A stretch of 64,000 nt of DNA from Pseudomonas deceptionensis (GTDB taxonomy: Bacteria > Pseudomonadota > Gammaproteobacteria > Pseudomonadales > Pseudomonadaceae). The notes below the pieces were generated by a model. It was not told the DNA's origin. It searched no databases and saw only the letters and a list, made by a program, of their open reading frames with translations. The position numbers and the translations under genes are program-made. Positions 51,554 through 60,988 of this stretch are shown one piece after another. Numbering within the stretch: position 1 is the first letter of the stretch; every line of letters starts with the position of its first letter. The DNA lies in NCBI RefSeq assembly GCF_900106095.1, contig NZ_FNUD01000002.1:620001-684000 (forward strand), read 5' to 3'.

Positions 51554-53374
51554 TTACTTGCTGCTTTTTTTGCTAGCGCGGGTACGCTCGCTTTCGCCCA
51601 GGATCTTCTTACGAAGACGGATGGACTTAGGCGTTACTTCGCACAGTTCATCTTCTTGTACGAATTCCAGAGCTTGCTCCAGAGTGAAGCGGATAGGCGG
51701 AACCAAAGCGATGGTTTCGTCTTTACCCGAAGCACGCATGTTGTCGAGCTTCTTGCCTTTGGTTGGGTTAACGCCCAGGTCGTTGTCGCGGCTGTTGATG
51801 CCGACGATTTGACCTTCGTACACGTCTTCACCGTGACCCAGGAACAGTTTGCCGCGAGCCTGCAGGGTTTCCAGCGAGTAAGTCAGAGCCTTACCGGTAG
51901 CAACCGAAACCAGAACGCCGTTCTGACGGCCGGACATGTCGCCCGACTTCATCACGTCGTAACGGTCGAAGATCGAGGTCAGGATGCCAGCGCCCGAAGT
52001 CAGAGTCAGGAACTCGTTACGGAAACCGATCAAGCCACGTGCAGGGATGTTGTATTCAAGACGAACACGGCCCTTGCCATCCGGAACCATGTTGGTCAGA
52101 TCGCCTTTACGGATACCGATCTGTTCCATGATTGCGCCCTGCGATTCTTCTGGCAGGTCGATGGTTACGTTTTCGTACGGTTCGTGCTTAACGCCGTCAA
52201 CCATGCGGATGATCACTTCCGGACGACCAACACCCATTTCGAAGCCTTCGCGACGCATGGTTTCGATCAGTACCGACAAGTGCAGCTCACCACGGCCAGA
52301 CACTTTGAACTTGTCAGCGGTGTCGCCTTCTTCAACGCGCAGAGCAACGTTGTAGAGCAGTTCTTTGTCCAGACGCTCTTTGATGTTACGGCTGGTTACG
52401 AACTTGCCTTCACGGCCGCAGAACGGCGAGTCGTTAACCTGGAAGGTCATCGAAACGGTTGGTTCGTCAACGGTCAGCGGCTTCATCGCTTCAACATTCA
52501 GTGGGTCACACAGAGTGTCGGAGATGAACAGCGAATCCATACCGCTGATGCAAACGATGTCGCCTGCCGAAGCTTCTTCAACGTCGATACGGTGCAGACC
52601 GTGGTGACCCATCAGCTTCAGGATACGACCGGTGCGGCGCTTGCCGTCGGCATCGATAGCCACAACCTGGGTGTTCGGCTTGACGCGACCGCGAGCAATA
52701 CGGCCAACGCCGATGATGCCCAGGAAGCTGTTGTAGTCCAGTGCCGAGATTTGCATCTGGAACGGGCCGTCACGGTCAACTTGTGGAGCAGGAACGTGGT
52801 CAACAATCGCCTGGTACAGCGGGGTCATGTCTTCAGCCATGTCGGTGTGGTCAAGACCAGCAATACCGTTCAGGGCAGAGGCGTAAACCACTTTGAAGTC
52901 CAGCTGTTCTTCGGTAGCACCCAGGTTGTCGAACAGGTCGAAGATCTGATCCAGAACCCAGTCCGGACGCGCGCCTGGACGGTCAACCTTGTTGATAACC
53001 ACGATTGGACGCAGGCCGGCTTCGAAAGCCTTCTTGGTCACAAAGCGGGTTTGCGGCATAGGGCCGTCTTGAGCGTCAACCAGCAGCAGAACGGAGTCAA
53101 CCATCGACATTACGCGTTCTACTTCGCCGCCGAAGTCGGCGTGGCCCGGGGTATCCACGATGTTGATGTGGTAGCCGTTCCAGTTGATGGCAGTGTTCTT
53201 CGCCAGAATGGTAATACCGCGCTCTTTCTCCTGGTCGTTGGAGTCCATCACGCGCTCGTCGTTGAGCTCGCCGCGCTCCAGAGTGCCGGATTGACGCAAG
53301 AGTTTGTCTACCAGGGTGGTTTTACCGTGGTCAACGTGAGCAATGATGGCGATGTTACGTAGATTTTCGATCAC
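51554..53374 (-). CDS. typA: Ribosome-associated GTPase TypA/BipA
   Basis: Translational GTPase of 606 residues, related to EF-G and LepA, that aids 50S assembly and stress adaptation. G motifs: [16 protein letters not shown] (G1), [14 protein letters not shown] (G3), [13 protein letters not shown] (G4), with the [11 protein letters not shown] (G2) switch. C-terminal elements [21 protein letters not shown] and [15 protein letters not shown] are characteristic. Ends in the lysine-rich tail TRASKKSSK. Single gene with strong terminator. Confidence 0.97.
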   Translation of the reverse strand: MIENLRNIAIIAHVDHGKTTLVDKLLRQSGTLERGELNDERVMDSNDQEKERGITILAKNTAINWNGYHINIVDTPGHADFGGEVERVMSMVDSVLLLVDAQDGPMPQTRFVTKKAFEAGLRPIVVINKVDRPGARPDWVLDQIFDLFDNLGATEEQLDFKVVYASALNGIAGLDHTDMAEDMTPLYQAIVDHVPAPQVDRDGPFQMQISALDYNSFLGIIGVGRIARGRVKPNTQVVAIDADGKRRTGRILKLMGHHGLHRIDVEEASAGDIVCISGMDSLFISDTLCDPLNVEAMKPLTVDEPTVSMTFQVNDSPFCGREGKFVTSRNIKERLDKELLYNVALRVEEGDTADKFKVSGRGELHLSVLIETMRREGFEMGVGRPEVIIRMVDGVKHEPYENVTIDLPEESQGAIMEQIGIRKGDLTNMVPDGKGRVRLEYNIPARGLIGFRNEFLTLTSGAGILTSIFDRYDVMKSGDMSGRQNGVLVSVATGKALTYSLETLQARGKLFLGHGEDVYEGQIVGINSRDNDLGVNPTKGKKLDNMRASGKDETIALVPPIRFTLEQALEFVQEDELCEVTPKSIRLRKKILGESERTRASKKSSK

Positions 53375-53514
53375 TTGTGTATCTCGATCAGAGGATTCGG
53401 TGTGCTGACTGAGTCCAGGCAGCGATTAACAGTAGAGTCCGTGCAAGCCGTTACAGCTTGACGGCGGCGTCGGGGGGCCGGTGACGCAGGCCACAGGCAT
53501 ACAGCCCCGGGCTC

Positions 53515-54969
53515 TTAGCTCGGTCGATAAACGCGCACATTGGCATGTCCCTCACTGAGCAAATGGTGAGCATGCAGGCGACTCATCACGCCTTTGTCGC
53601 AATACAACAGGTACTGACGGGTGTCATCCAGTTCCTTGAAGCGGCTGTTCAGTGCATAGAACGGCATCGCTTGTACTTCGATGCCAGCCAGTTCCAGCGG
53701 TTGATCTTCCTGAGCATCCGGGTGACGGATGTCGATCACGATCTGGCCCGCCAGCACTTCGCTGACTTCTTCGACTTGCAAGTCCTGGCCCAATTCATCG
53801 ATCACCCGATCAATCGGCACCAGTTTGGCCCGCTCAAGCGCTCGCTCAAGCACGGCCATATCGAACTGTTGTTCTTCGTACTCCACGCGGTTGCGTTTGG
53901 CGTGGGTCTTGGGGTTGACCGAAATCACCCCGCAATATTCAGGCATGTGCTTGGCAAAATCGGCCGTACCGATTTCAACCGCCTGATCAATGATGTCCTG
54001 CTTGTGGCTCGCAATCAGCGGGCGCAGCACCAGTTTGTCGGTCGCCGAGTCGATCAGCGACAGGTTGGGCAGCGTCTGGCTCGAAACCTGGGAAATCGCT
54101 TCTCCGGTCACCAGCACTTCGATGTCGAGCCGTTCAGCGATACGGGTTGCAGCGCGCAACATCATACGCTTCAAAATGACGCCCATATGACTGTTATCGA
54201 CTTTGCCGAGAATTTCGCCCAAAACTTCTTCGAACGGAACGCTGACAAACAGCACGCGCTGCGAGCTGCCGTACTTCTTCCATATATAGTGCGCGACTTC
54301 CATCACGCCCAGCTCGTGGGCACGCCCGCCGAGGTTGAAGAAGCAGAAATGGCTCATCAGGCCGCGACGCATGATCTGGTAAGCCGCGACGGTGGAGTCG
54401 AAACCACCGGACATCAATACCAGGGTCTGCTCCAGCGAGCCCAGCGGGAAGCCGCCAATGCTGTCGTGCTGGCTGTGAATCACAAACAACCGTTGGTCGC
54501 GTATTTCGAAACGCACTTCAATTTCCGGCTTTTTCAGATCAATTCCAGCCGCCCCACACTCACGACGCAGCTTGCTGCCGACGTATTTCTCGATTTCCAT
54601 CGAGGTAAATGGGTGCTTGCCACCGCGCTTGCAACGCACGGAAAAAATCTTGCCGGCCAGCGCATCGCCAAAGTGCAGTTTGCACTTTTCAGCGACGTCG
54701 TCGAAGTCGCCCAACGGGTACTCGTCAACCTGCAGAAAATGCGCGATGCCCGGCATGCAGCTCAGGCGCTCGGTCATTTCCTTCAAGGCTTTGGGGTCAC
54801 TTACGCGCGTTTGCAGCTCGATGTTGTCCCACACGCCCGTCACCACCACAGCCGGGTCCAGATCGCGGAGCACAGTACGGATGTTTTTGGCCAATTGACG
54901 GACGAAACGCATCCGAACCGGACGGCTCTTGATAGTGATTTCGGGGAAGACTTTAACGATTAGTTTCAT
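53515..54969 (-). CDS. thiI: tRNA 4-thiouridine synthetase ThiI
   Basis: Transfers sulphur to U8 of tRNA and, in enterics, into thiazole of thiamine. 484 residues from ATG 54969: THUMP domain (about 60-165; [23 protein letters not shown]), PP-loop ATP site [21 protein letters not shown] (about 180-200), and a C-terminal rhodanese domain carrying the persulphide Cys in [22 protein letters not shown]-like -10 read leftward (55017-55012) lies about 45 bases upstream. Confidence 0.96.
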   Translation of the reverse strand: MKLIVKVFPEITIKSRPVRMRFVRQLAKNIRTVLRDLDPAVVVTGVWDNIELQTRVSDPKALKEMTERLSCMPGIAHFLQVDEYPLGDFDDVAEKCKLHFGDALAGKIFSVRCKRGGKHPFTSMEIEKYVGSKLRRECGAAGIDLKKPEIEVRFEIRDQRLFVIHSQHDSIGGFPLGSLEQTLVLMSGGFDSTVAAYQIMRRGLMSHFCFFNLGGRAHELGVMEVAHYIWKKYGSSQRVLFVSVPFEEVLGEILGKVDNSHMGVILKRMMLRAATRIAERLDIEVLVTGEAISQVSSQTLPNLSLIDSATDKLVLRPLIASHKQDIIDQAVEIGTADFAKHMPEYCGVISVNPKTHAKRNRVEYEEQQFDMAVLERALERAKLVPIDRVIDELGQDLQVEEVSEVLAGQIVIDIRHPDAQEDQPLELAGIEVQAMPFYALNSRFKELDDTRQYLLYCDKGVMSRLHAHHLLSEGHANVRVYRPS

Positions 54970-55186
54970 GAAAACAGCGCGCGAGCAGCCTGCCAAAAAA
55001 GGGGGGCGCGGATTATAGCGGAAATTGCTCAAGGTTTAACCAGTTATCGTACAAACGGTTTTGCCCGCACCAAAATGGAACACAAACGCGAGATTTCGCT
55101 TCATTTGAGTGCGATAAATACCGCCAGTCGGTAGTCTGCGTCACTTAAATGCTTAAGATTGGCGCATTACACCCAAGTCAGGGCAC
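54970..55186. other. Upstream region of thiI and glnA, with candidate NtrC site
   Basis: Divergent control region. GCACCAAAATGGAACA (55067-55082) resembles an NtrC box (GCAC-N7-GTGC), with one good and one poor half. It lies about 115 bases before the glnA sigma-54 promoter. No coding frame or repeat is seen in the rest. Confidence 0.45.
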
Positions 55187-55202
55187 TGGCATGCAATTTG
55201 CT
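55187..55202 (+). promoter_or_regulatory. Sigma-54 promoter of glnA
   Basis: TGGCATGCAATTTGCT has GG and GC ten bases apart and TTGC at -12, a full sigma-54 match. Start site about 55213, giving an 89-base leader. NtrC-dependent glnA expression is the known rule in pseudomonads. Confidence 0.85.
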
Positions 55203-55301
55203 CCCTTGTGAGGCAGGTTGCCTTGGCAGAGTATTCGCGCCGGCATCAACCACTTATTAAGGGCACGTAACCAACAGCCCTAAGCCACCCCGGAGGACAC
55301 T

Positions 55302-56708
55302 ATGTCGAAGTCGGTTCAACTCATCAAAGATCATGACGTCAAGTGGATTGATCTGCGCTTCACTGACACCAAAGGCACTCAGCACCACGTGACCATGCCG
55401 GCCCGTGATGCGCTGGATGAAAACTTCTTCATCGACGGCAAAATGTTCGACGGCTCCTCCATTGCTGGCTGGAAAGGCATCGAAGCGTCCGACATGATCC
55501 TGCTGCCAGACGACAGCACTGCCGTTCTGGACCCGTTCACCGAGCAGCCTACGCTGATCCTGGTGTGCGACATCATCGAACCTTCGACCATGCAAGGCTA
55601 TGACCGCGACCCACGCGCCATCGCTACCCGTGCCGAGGAATACCTGAAGTCCACCGGTATCGGTGACACCGTTTTCGTCGGCCCTGAGCCAGAGTTCTTC
55701 ATCTTCGACCAAGTGAAGTTCAAGTCCGATATCTCCGGTTCCATGTTCAAGATCTACTCCGAACAAGGTTCGTGGATGTCCGACCAGGACGTGGAAGGCG
55801 GCAACAAAGGCCACCGTCCAGGCGTCAAAGGCGGCTATTTCCCTGTTCCGCCGTTCGACCATGACCACGAAATCCGTACCTCCATGTGCAACGCCATGGA
55901 AGAGATGGGCCTGGTTATCGAAGTACACCACCACGAAGTGGCAACTGCCGGCCAGAACGAAATTGGCGTGCAGTTCAACACCCTGGTGAAAAAGGCTGAC
56001 GAAGTTCAGACCCTGAAGTACTGCGTACACAACGTGGCAGACGCCTACGGCCGTACCGCTACTTTCATGCCTAAACCTCTGTACGGCGACAACGGCTCGG
56101 GTATGCACGTTCACATGTCCATCTCCAAAGATGGCAAGAACACCTTCGCAGGCGAAGGCTATGCCGGCCTGTCCGATACCGCTCTGTACTTCATCGGCGG
56201 CATCATCAAGCACGGTAAGGCACTGAACGGCTTCACCAACCCGGCTACCAACTCCTACAAGCGTCTGGTACCAGGTTTCGAAGCTCCGGTAATGCTGGCC
56301 TACTCGGCTCGTAACCGTTCCGCTTCGATCCGTATTCCTTACGTGTCCAGCCCTAAAGCTCGCCGTATCGAAGCACGTTTCCCGGACCCGGCAGCCAACC
56401 CGTACCTGTGCTTCGCAGCACTGATGATGGCTGGTCTGGACGGTATCCAGAACAAGACTCACCCTGGCGACGCAGCTGACAAAAACCTGTATGACCTGCC
56501 GCCTGAAGAGGCTAAAGAGATCCCACAAGTTTGCGGCAGCCTGAAGGAAGCCCTGGAAGAGCTGGACAAAGGTCGTGCGTTCCTGACCAAAGGCGGCGTT
56601 TTCAGCGACGATTTCATCGACGCTTACATCGCTCTGAAAAGCGAAGAAGAAATCCAGGTTCGTACCTTTGTACACCCACTGGAATACGAGCTGTACTACA
56701 GCTGCTAA
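55302..56708 (+). CDS. glnA: Glutamine synthetase type I
   Basis: ATP-dependent glutamate + ammonia to glutamine; dodecamer. 468 residues, GSI-beta type. [21 protein letters not shown], the ATP-binding [16 protein letters not shown], and the adenylylation-loop NLYDLPPEE (Tyr about 397) are present, so activity should be controlled by GlnE. Shine-Dalgarno GGAGG five bases before ATG. Upstream sigma-54 promoter; downstream the NtrBC genes that control it, separated by a cupin gene. Confidence 0.98.
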   Translation: MSKSVQLIKDHDVKWIDLRFTDTKGTQHHVTMPARDALDENFFIDGKMFDGSSIAGWKGIEASDMILLPDDSTAVLDPFTEQPTLILVCDIIEPSTMQGYDRDPRAIATRAEEYLKSTGIGDTVFVGPEPEFFIFDQVKFKSDISGSMFKIYSEQGSWMSDQDVEGGNKGHRPGVKGGYFPVPPFDHDHEIRTSMCNAMEEMGLVIEVHHHEVATAGQNEIGVQFNTLVKKADEVQTLKYCVHNVADAYGRTATFMPKPLYGDNGSGMHVHMSISKDGKNTFAGEGYAGLSDTALYFIGGIIKHGKALNGFTNPATNSYKRLVPGFEAPVMLAYSARNRSASIRIPYVSSPKARRIEARFPDPAANPYLCFAALMMAGLDGIQNKTHPGDAADKNLYDLPPEEAKEIPQVCGSLKEALEELDKGRAFLTKGGVFSDDFIDAYIALKSEEEIQVRTFVHPLEYELYYSC

Positions 56709-56740
56709 TCCAGAATCACCCGCGCAAGCGGCGTGATTTA

Positions 56741-56769
56741 AAAAGGCCTCCTTCGGGAGGCCTTTTTTA
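56741..56769 (+). terminator. Terminator of glnA
   Basis: 11-bp stem AAAAGGCCTCC / GGAGGCCTTTT with TTCG tetraloop and T-run. Confidence 0.92.
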
Positions 56770-56881
56770 TGCGCTACGTCTTACCCCCCTCGGCAATTCC
56801 CGGCCAATTAATCTCCCCAACCCGACATCCCTCCTAAAGTGTGATCTGTAGCTTGAGCCGACTCATTAAACGGACGTTGCC

Positions 56882-57301
56882 ATGACACTTCCAAATACCT
56901 TCAAAGCCCCTCTCCTGCCGCTTGCCTGCCCCACATTGCTCGGATGCAGCAACAACCCTCCCGGCGTACTGGTCGAGCAACTGCTCAAGACCGACAAAAC
57001 CTGGGATGGCGCAACTTACGCCCCATACCCGGCCGGCCAACCTGAATTAACCGTACTCAAAATCACCATCCCCGCCAAAACCGCACTCAACTGGCACAGC
57101 CACCCCATGCCCAATATCGCCTACGTGCTGTCGGGAGAGCTGCGGATCGAAACCCGGGACGGCAAACACACCACCACCGTGCAGGCAGGCCAGGTATTGC
57201 CCGAAGTGATCAACACCGTTCACCGCGGTATAAGCACCGACAAGCCCGTGGAGCTGATCGTCTTCTACGCAGGCACCCCTGGCATGCCCCTCTCGCAATA
57301 A
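56882..57301 (+). CDS. Cupin-domain protein
   Basis: 139 residues; single cupin barrel. Metal-binding motif 1 is WHSHPMPNIAYVLSGE (HxH...E/G type), and motif 2 LPEVINTVHRG holds the His. The N-terminus LLPLACPTLLGC could be a weak lipoprotein signal (Cys about 21), but it is not basic as usual. Substrate unknown. It lies between glnA and ntrB but reads independently; no nitrogen link is shown. Confidence 0.8.
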   Translation: MTLPNTFKAPLLPLACPTLLGCSNNPPGVLVEQLLKTDKTWDGATYAPYPAGQPELTVLKITIPAKTALNWHSHPMPNIAYVLSGELRIETRDGKHTTTVQAGQVLPEVINTVHRGISTDKPVELIVFYAGTPGMPLSQ

Positions 57302-57391
57302 GCACCTTGCGCACGATTTCTGAACGGCCTGCTGCCCAAAAGCAGACCGTTCAGCTCATATTTGAGAACAACTGAAACCATTCACCAGATA

Positions 57392-57408
57392 TGCACTATA
57401 TTGGTGCA
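57392..57408 (+). promoter_or_regulatory. NtrC box upstream of ntrBC
   Basis: TGCACTATATTGGTGCA has perfect TGCAC and GTGCA ends around seven bases, the classic NtrC binding site. It is about 150 bases before a sigma-54-like promoter (57535-57549) and suits autoregulation of ntrBC. Confidence 0.75.
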
Positions 57409-57534
57409 CTGATTACCGAGTGACACATTAATCAGCCCAAATTGGGTCAAAAAGCCCCTCTCGCCGGGCGACGGCGCTATCCAAACAAGTTCCAAAGCCT
57501 TATTTCAGGCGATTAGCGCTTCTTTTCGGAGCCT

Positions 57535-57550
57535 TGGTTTGGTTTTTGCA
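57535..57550 (+). promoter_or_regulatory. Candidate sigma-54 promoter of ntrBC
   Basis: TGGTTTGGTTTTTGCA has GG and GC ten bases apart and TTGCA at -12, but the -24 box lacks the CA of TGGCA. Start site about 57561, ATG at 57600. Confidence 0.5.
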
Positions 57551-57599
57551 TTTTCCTTGCACCAGCGCCTCACCCGCGCACGCAATCCGGGATCGGCCC

Positions 57600-58685
57600 A
57601 TGACCATCAGTGACGCCCTGCACCGACTGTTACTCGATAACCTGACCACCGCCACGCTTTTACTCAATGCGGATTTACGCCTTGAGTACATGAACCCGGC
57701 GGCGGAAATGCTGCTGGCAATCAGCGGTCAACGCAGTCATGGCCAATTCATCAGCGAGCTGTTCACCGAATCTACCGAAGCCCTGCACTCGTTGCGCCAG
57801 GCCGTCGAGCAAGCCCACCCGTTCACCAAGCGCGAAGCCATGCTGACCTCGCTGACGGGGCAGAACCTGACGGTGGATTACGCCGTGACGCCCATTTTGA
57901 GCAACAGCGGCACGATGCTGCTGCTTGAAGTGCACCCCCGCGACCGTTTGCTGCGCATCACCAAAGAAGAAGCCCAGCTGTCAAAACAGGAAACCAGCAA
58001 GATGCTGGTGCGCGGCCTGGCCCATGAAATCAAGAACCCGCTGGGCGGTATCCGCGGCGCTGCCCAGTTATTGGCCCGTCAGCTACCCGACGAAAGCCTG
58101 CGCGACTACACCAATGTCATCATCGAAGAAGCCGACCGCCTGCGTAATCTGGTCGACCGCATGCTGGGCTCCAACAAGCTCCCCTCGCTGGCCATGACCA
58201 ATGTCCACGAGGTGCTCGAGCGCGTATGCAACCTGGTGGAGGCCGAAACACAGGGCAGCATCACATTGGTGCGCGACTACGACCCAAGCCTGCCCGACCT
58301 GCTGATCGATCGTGAACAAATGATCCAGGCCGTACTCAACATCGTGCGTAACGCGATGCAGGCCATCGGCAGCCAGAACGAGCTGCGTTTGGGCCGCATC
58401 AGCCTGCGCACCCGCGCCATGCGCCAGTTCACCATCGGTCATGTGCGCCATCGGCTGGTCACCAAAATCGAAATTATCGATAACGGCCCGGGCATCCCGG
58501 CCGAGCTGCAAGACACCCTGTTCTTCCCGATGGTCAGCGGCCGCCCTGATGGCACCGGGCTGGGCCTGGCCATTACGCAGAACATCATCAGTCAGCACCT
58601 AGGGTTGATCGAGTGTGAAAGCCACCCCGGCCACACCCTTTTTTCGATCTTCCTACCCCTGGAACAAGGAGCCGCATCGACATGA
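57600..58685 (+). CDS. glnL: Nitrogen regulation sensor kinase NtrB
   Basis: Cytosolic histidine kinase/phosphatase responding to PII and nitrogen status. 361 residues: PAS domain about 10-110, HisKA with H-box LVRGLAHEIKNPLGGIRGAAQ (His about 140), and HATPase with IIDNGPGIP and GRPDGTGLGLAIT. ATG 57600 is chosen; an upstream frame has no family match. The stop overlaps the ntrC ATG (ATGA). Confidence 0.96.
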   Translation: MTISDALHRLLLDNLTTATLLLNADLRLEYMNPAAEMLLAISGQRSHGQFISELFTESTEALHSLRQAVEQAHPFTKREAMLTSLTGQNLTVDYAVTPILSNSGTMLLLEVHPRDRLLRITKEEAQLSKQETSKMLVRGLAHEIKNPLGGIRGAAQLLARQLPDESLRDYTNVIIEEADRLRNLVDRMLGSNKLPSLAMTNVHEVLERVCNLVEAETQGSITLVRDYDPSLPDLLIDREQMIQAVLNIVRNAMQAIGSQNELRLGRISLRTRAMRQFTIGHVRHRLVTKIEIIDNGPGIPAELQDTLFFPMVSGRPDGTGLGLAITQNIISQHLGLIECESHPGHTLFSIFLPLEQGAAST

Positions 58686-60115
58686 GCCGAAGTGAAACCG
58701 TGTGGATCGTCGACGACGACCGTTCTATCCGTTGGGTCCTGGAAAAAGCCTTGCAACAGGAAGGCATGACCACACAAAGTTTCGACAGCGCCGATGGGGT
58801 GATGAGCCGTCTGGCTCGCCAGCAGCCTGATGTAATCATTTCCGATATCCGCATGCCCGGCTCCAGTGGCCTGGACTTGCTGGCCAAGATTCGCGAGCAG
58901 CACCCGCGTCTGCCCGTGATCATCATGACCGCCCATTCCGACCTGGACAGCGCGGTGGCCTCTTATCAAGGCGGCGCTTTCGAATACCTGCCCAAGCCAT
59001 TTGACGTCGATGAAGCCGTGTCACTGGTCAAACGTGCCAACCAGCACGCCCAGGAACAACAAGGCCTGGCCGTGCCCCCTGCACTGGCCAGAACCCCGGA
59101 AATCATCGGCGAAGCGCCGGCGATGCAAGAGGTGTTTCGCGCCATTGGCCGCCTGAGCCACTCCAACATCACGGTGCTGATCAACGGCGAGTCAGGCACG
59201 GGCAAAGAGCTGGTAGCCCACGCCCTGCACCGCCACAGCCCACGAGCTACGTCGCCGTTTATTGCGCTGAACATGGCCGCGATCCCCAAGGACCTGATGG
59301 AGTCCGAGCTGTTCGGCCACGAAAAGGGCGCCTTTACCGGCGCAGCGAACCTGCGCCGGGGCCGCTTTGAGCAGGCTGATGGCGGGACCCTGTTCCTGGA
59401 CGAAATCGGCGACATGCCCGCCGACACACAAACCCGTCTGCTGCGTGTCCTGGCCGATGGCGAGTTCTACCGTGTCGGTGGGCATACGCCGGTCAAGGTC
59501 GACGTTCGCATTATCGCCGCCACGCACCAGAACCTCGAAACCCTGGTCCAGGCCGGCAAGTTCCGCGAAGACCTGTTCCACCGCCTGAACGTGATCCGCA
59601 TCCATATCCCGCGCCTGTCGGACCGTCGAGAAGACATCCCGACCCTGACGCGGCATTTCCTCAGCAGCGCTGCGCAAGAGCTGTCGGTGGAGCCCAAGCT
59701 CCTGAAGGCCGAAACCGAGCAATACCTGAAAAACCTGCCGTGGCCGGGCAACGTGCGCCAGCTTGAAAACACCTGCCGCTGGATCACGGTCATGGCTTCG
59801 GGCCGCGAAGTGCATATCACCGACTTGCCGCCCGAACTGCTGAACCTGCAGCAGGACGCGTCCCCGGTTACCAACTGGGAACAAGCCCTGCGTCAATGGG
59901 CCGATCAGGCCCTGGGCCGTGGCCAGTCCAACTTGCTGGACAGTGCGGTGCCCACCTTTGAGCGGATCATGATCGAGACCGCGCTCAAGCACACCGCAGG
60001 CCGGCGCCGCGATGCTGCCGTGCTGCTGGGCTGGGGCCGCAACACCTTGACCCGCAAGATCAAGGAACTGGGCATGAAGATCGACGGCGACGAGGATGAT
60101 GCCGACGAAGCTTAA
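58682..60115 (+). CDS. glnG: Nitrogen regulation response regulator NtrC
   Basis: Sigma-54 enhancer-binding activator, 477 residues: receiver domain with Asp in VIISDIRMPGSSG (about 54), AAA+ domain with Walker A NGESGTGKELVAHALH, the sigma-54-contact GAFTGA (in HEKGAFTGAANLRRG), Walker B TLFLDEIGDMP, and a Fis-type helix-turn-helix C-terminus (RRDAAVLLGWGRNTLTRKI). Partner of NtrB. It would act on the sigma-54 promoters seen before glnA, ntrBC and the NrsZ-type RNA. Confidence 0.97.
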   Translation: MSRSETVWIVDDDRSIRWVLEKALQQEGMTTQSFDSADGVMSRLARQQPDVIISDIRMPGSSGLDLLAKIREQHPRLPVIIMTAHSDLDSAVASYQGGAFEYLPKPFDVDEAVSLVKRANQHAQEQQGLAVPPALARTPEIIGEAPAMQEVFRAIGRLSHSNITVLINGESGTGKELVAHALHRHSPRATSPFIALNMAAIPKDLMESELFGHEKGAFTGAANLRRGRFEQADGGTLFLDEIGDMPADTQTRLLRVLADGEFYRVGGHTPVKVDVRIIAATHQNLETLVQAGKFREDLFHRLNVIRIHIPRLSDRREDIPTLTRHFLSSAAQELSVEPKLLKAETEQYLKNLPWPGNVRQLENTCRWITVMASGREVHITDLPPELLNLQQDASPVTNWEQALRQWADQALGRGQSNLLDSAVPTFERIMIETALKHTAGRRRDAAVLLGWGRNTLTRKIKELGMKIDGDEDDADEA

Positions 60116-60119
60116 GGCA

Positions 60120-60235
60120 GATCAAAGCCCCTCACCCCAACCCTCTAGAGGGAGCTGATCTGTGGTGATATTGACTGCGCGTGCGGTCAGTCCCCTCTCC
60201 CTCCGGGAGAGGGCTAGGGTGAGGGCTCTCGATCT
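60120..60235. repeat. Dispersed intergenic repeat, family C, copy 3
   Basis: Starts five bases past the ntrC stop: AAAGCCCCTCACCCCAACCC, then GAGGGAGCTGATCTGTGGTG, GCGGTCAG, CCCTCTCCCTCCGGGAGAGG and TAGGGTGAGGG. Same order as the copy at 2667-2783, with differing middle. Confidence 0.75.
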
Positions 60236-60318
60236 GGCCGCACCACTCAAAAGCAACCCGCCCCAAAATCGTGCACAGCTCTAGATCAGTGCTTTCAGCC
60301 TAGCGAGAGCGCTATGCG

Positions 60319-60353
60319 CAAAAGCCCCGGATTCCGGGGCTTTTGCGTTTTCA
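60319..60353 (+). terminator. Terminator of ntrBC
   Basis: Perfect 14-bp stem CGCAAAAGCCCCGG / CCGGGGCTTTTGCG with ATT loop and TTTT, shielding the sRNA locus that follows. Confidence 0.9.
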
Positions 60354-60384
60354 TCAGACAATTTCTACAGAAAAACAAAAATTG

Positions 60385-60400
60385 GCACGCGCCCTGCAAC
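60385..60400 (+). promoter_or_regulatory. Sigma-54 promoter of the NrsZ-type RNA
   Basis: TGGCACGCGCCCTGCA is close to the ideal -24/-12 (TGGCAC-N5-cTGCA), with exact GG-N10-GC. Start site about 60411. Confidence 0.85.
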
Positions 60401-60410
60401 ACCTATTACA

Positions 60411-60575
60411 AGCAACACCGCTTTAGGGGACCTTGATACAGGCAGGTCAAGACTCCCCACTTTTATACCCGCAGCCTTGATGCCTTTCGCATCAACGCGC
60501 ACAACGCTTTTGGGGAACCCGGTACAGGCAGGCTGGAATTCCCTCTTTTATTACTCCCGCAGGTTCACCTGCAAC
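60411..60575 (+). ncRNA. nrsZ: NrsZ-like nitrogen-regulated sRNA with two similar modules
   Basis: Downstream of ntrC, with its own sigma-54 promoter, lie two related modules of about 65 bases: 60415-60476 and 60504-60564. Both have a GC-rich stem (GGGGACCTTGA/TCAAG...CCCC; GGGGAACCCGG/CTGGAATTCCC) around the same loop TACAGGCAGG, then a CTTTTAT and CCCGCAG tail. Between them is a TTGATGC/GCATCAA hairpin. P. aeruginosa NrsZ lies at the same place, is RpoN/NtrC-dependent and is processed into similar short modules. The 3' end is inferred: it runs into the convergent small gene. Position and promoter make the call likely; base identity to NrsZ not checked. Confidence 0.75.
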
Positions 60576-60988
60576 CGCCAGCGCCCGTCCTGCGGCGCTC
60601 CGGCCCAGTCCCCCTGCAGGGCACGGGCCGCCACCAGCGTCAGCAGCAAACCTCCGTCCGTTGCACGTACCCGCCAGTTCACATTCTTGCCGTTGAGTTT
60701 TAACTGGCCGCTCTGCGCCTTGCCCTTGGCATCAAACAGCAAGCCCAGTGTGCCGTCGACCAGCTCGCCATGCAGCTTGGGTTCATCGTTGAACCACACC
60801 ACCAGGCCATCCGCCAGCACGTCCACCTGTTGCAGCTCAATCGGCTCTGGCGCCGTCAAACGCCCGATCATCATCCCCACCATCACACCGACTATCGCCA
60901 AAGAACCTAAAACCCGTGGCCATAGTTTCGGTCGCGGGTCCTCTTCAGGCGTAGAATGCTGCCCATCATTAAGTTCGGAGCCGTGCAT
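60551..60988 (-). CDS. Conserved hypothetical membrane-anchored protein
   Basis: 145 residues. A single membrane helix (about 25-45; LWPRVLGSLAIVGVMVGMM) follows a short acidic N-terminus, and the C-terminal part is soluble, with GQLKLNGKNVNWRVRATDGGLLLTLVA. Function unknown. Its ATG (60988) overlaps the trmL ATG (60987) on the other strand within CATG, so either the true start is internal or both promoters lie inside coding sequence. The 3' end overlaps the NrsZ-like RNA. Confidence 0.75.
   Translation of the reverse strand: MHGSELNDGQHSTPEEDPRPKLWPRVLGSLAIVGVMVGMMIGRLTAPEPIELQQVDVLADGLVVWFNDEPKLHGELVDGTLGLLFDAKGKAQSGQLKLNGKNVNWRVRATDGGLLLTLVAARALQGDWAGAPQDGRWRLQVNLRE

Noticed and set aside
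51371..53362. Open frame of over 600 codons opposite typA
   Set aside because: Fully antisense to TypA; starts in a REP element and shows no family signature.
55257..56675. Open frame of over 450 codons opposite glnA
   Set aside because: Antisense to glutamine synthetase, whose low stop-codon content on both strands creates it.
56882..56945. Cupin protein as a confident lipoprotein
   Set aside because: LLGC fits a lipobox, but the N-terminus lacks basic residues before it and contains prolines and an extra Cys.
60274..60294. NtrC box before the NrsZ-like promoter (GCAC...GTGC)
   Set aside because: The half-sites are 12 bases apart instead of seven, so I do not list it as a site, though the promoter should need an activator.
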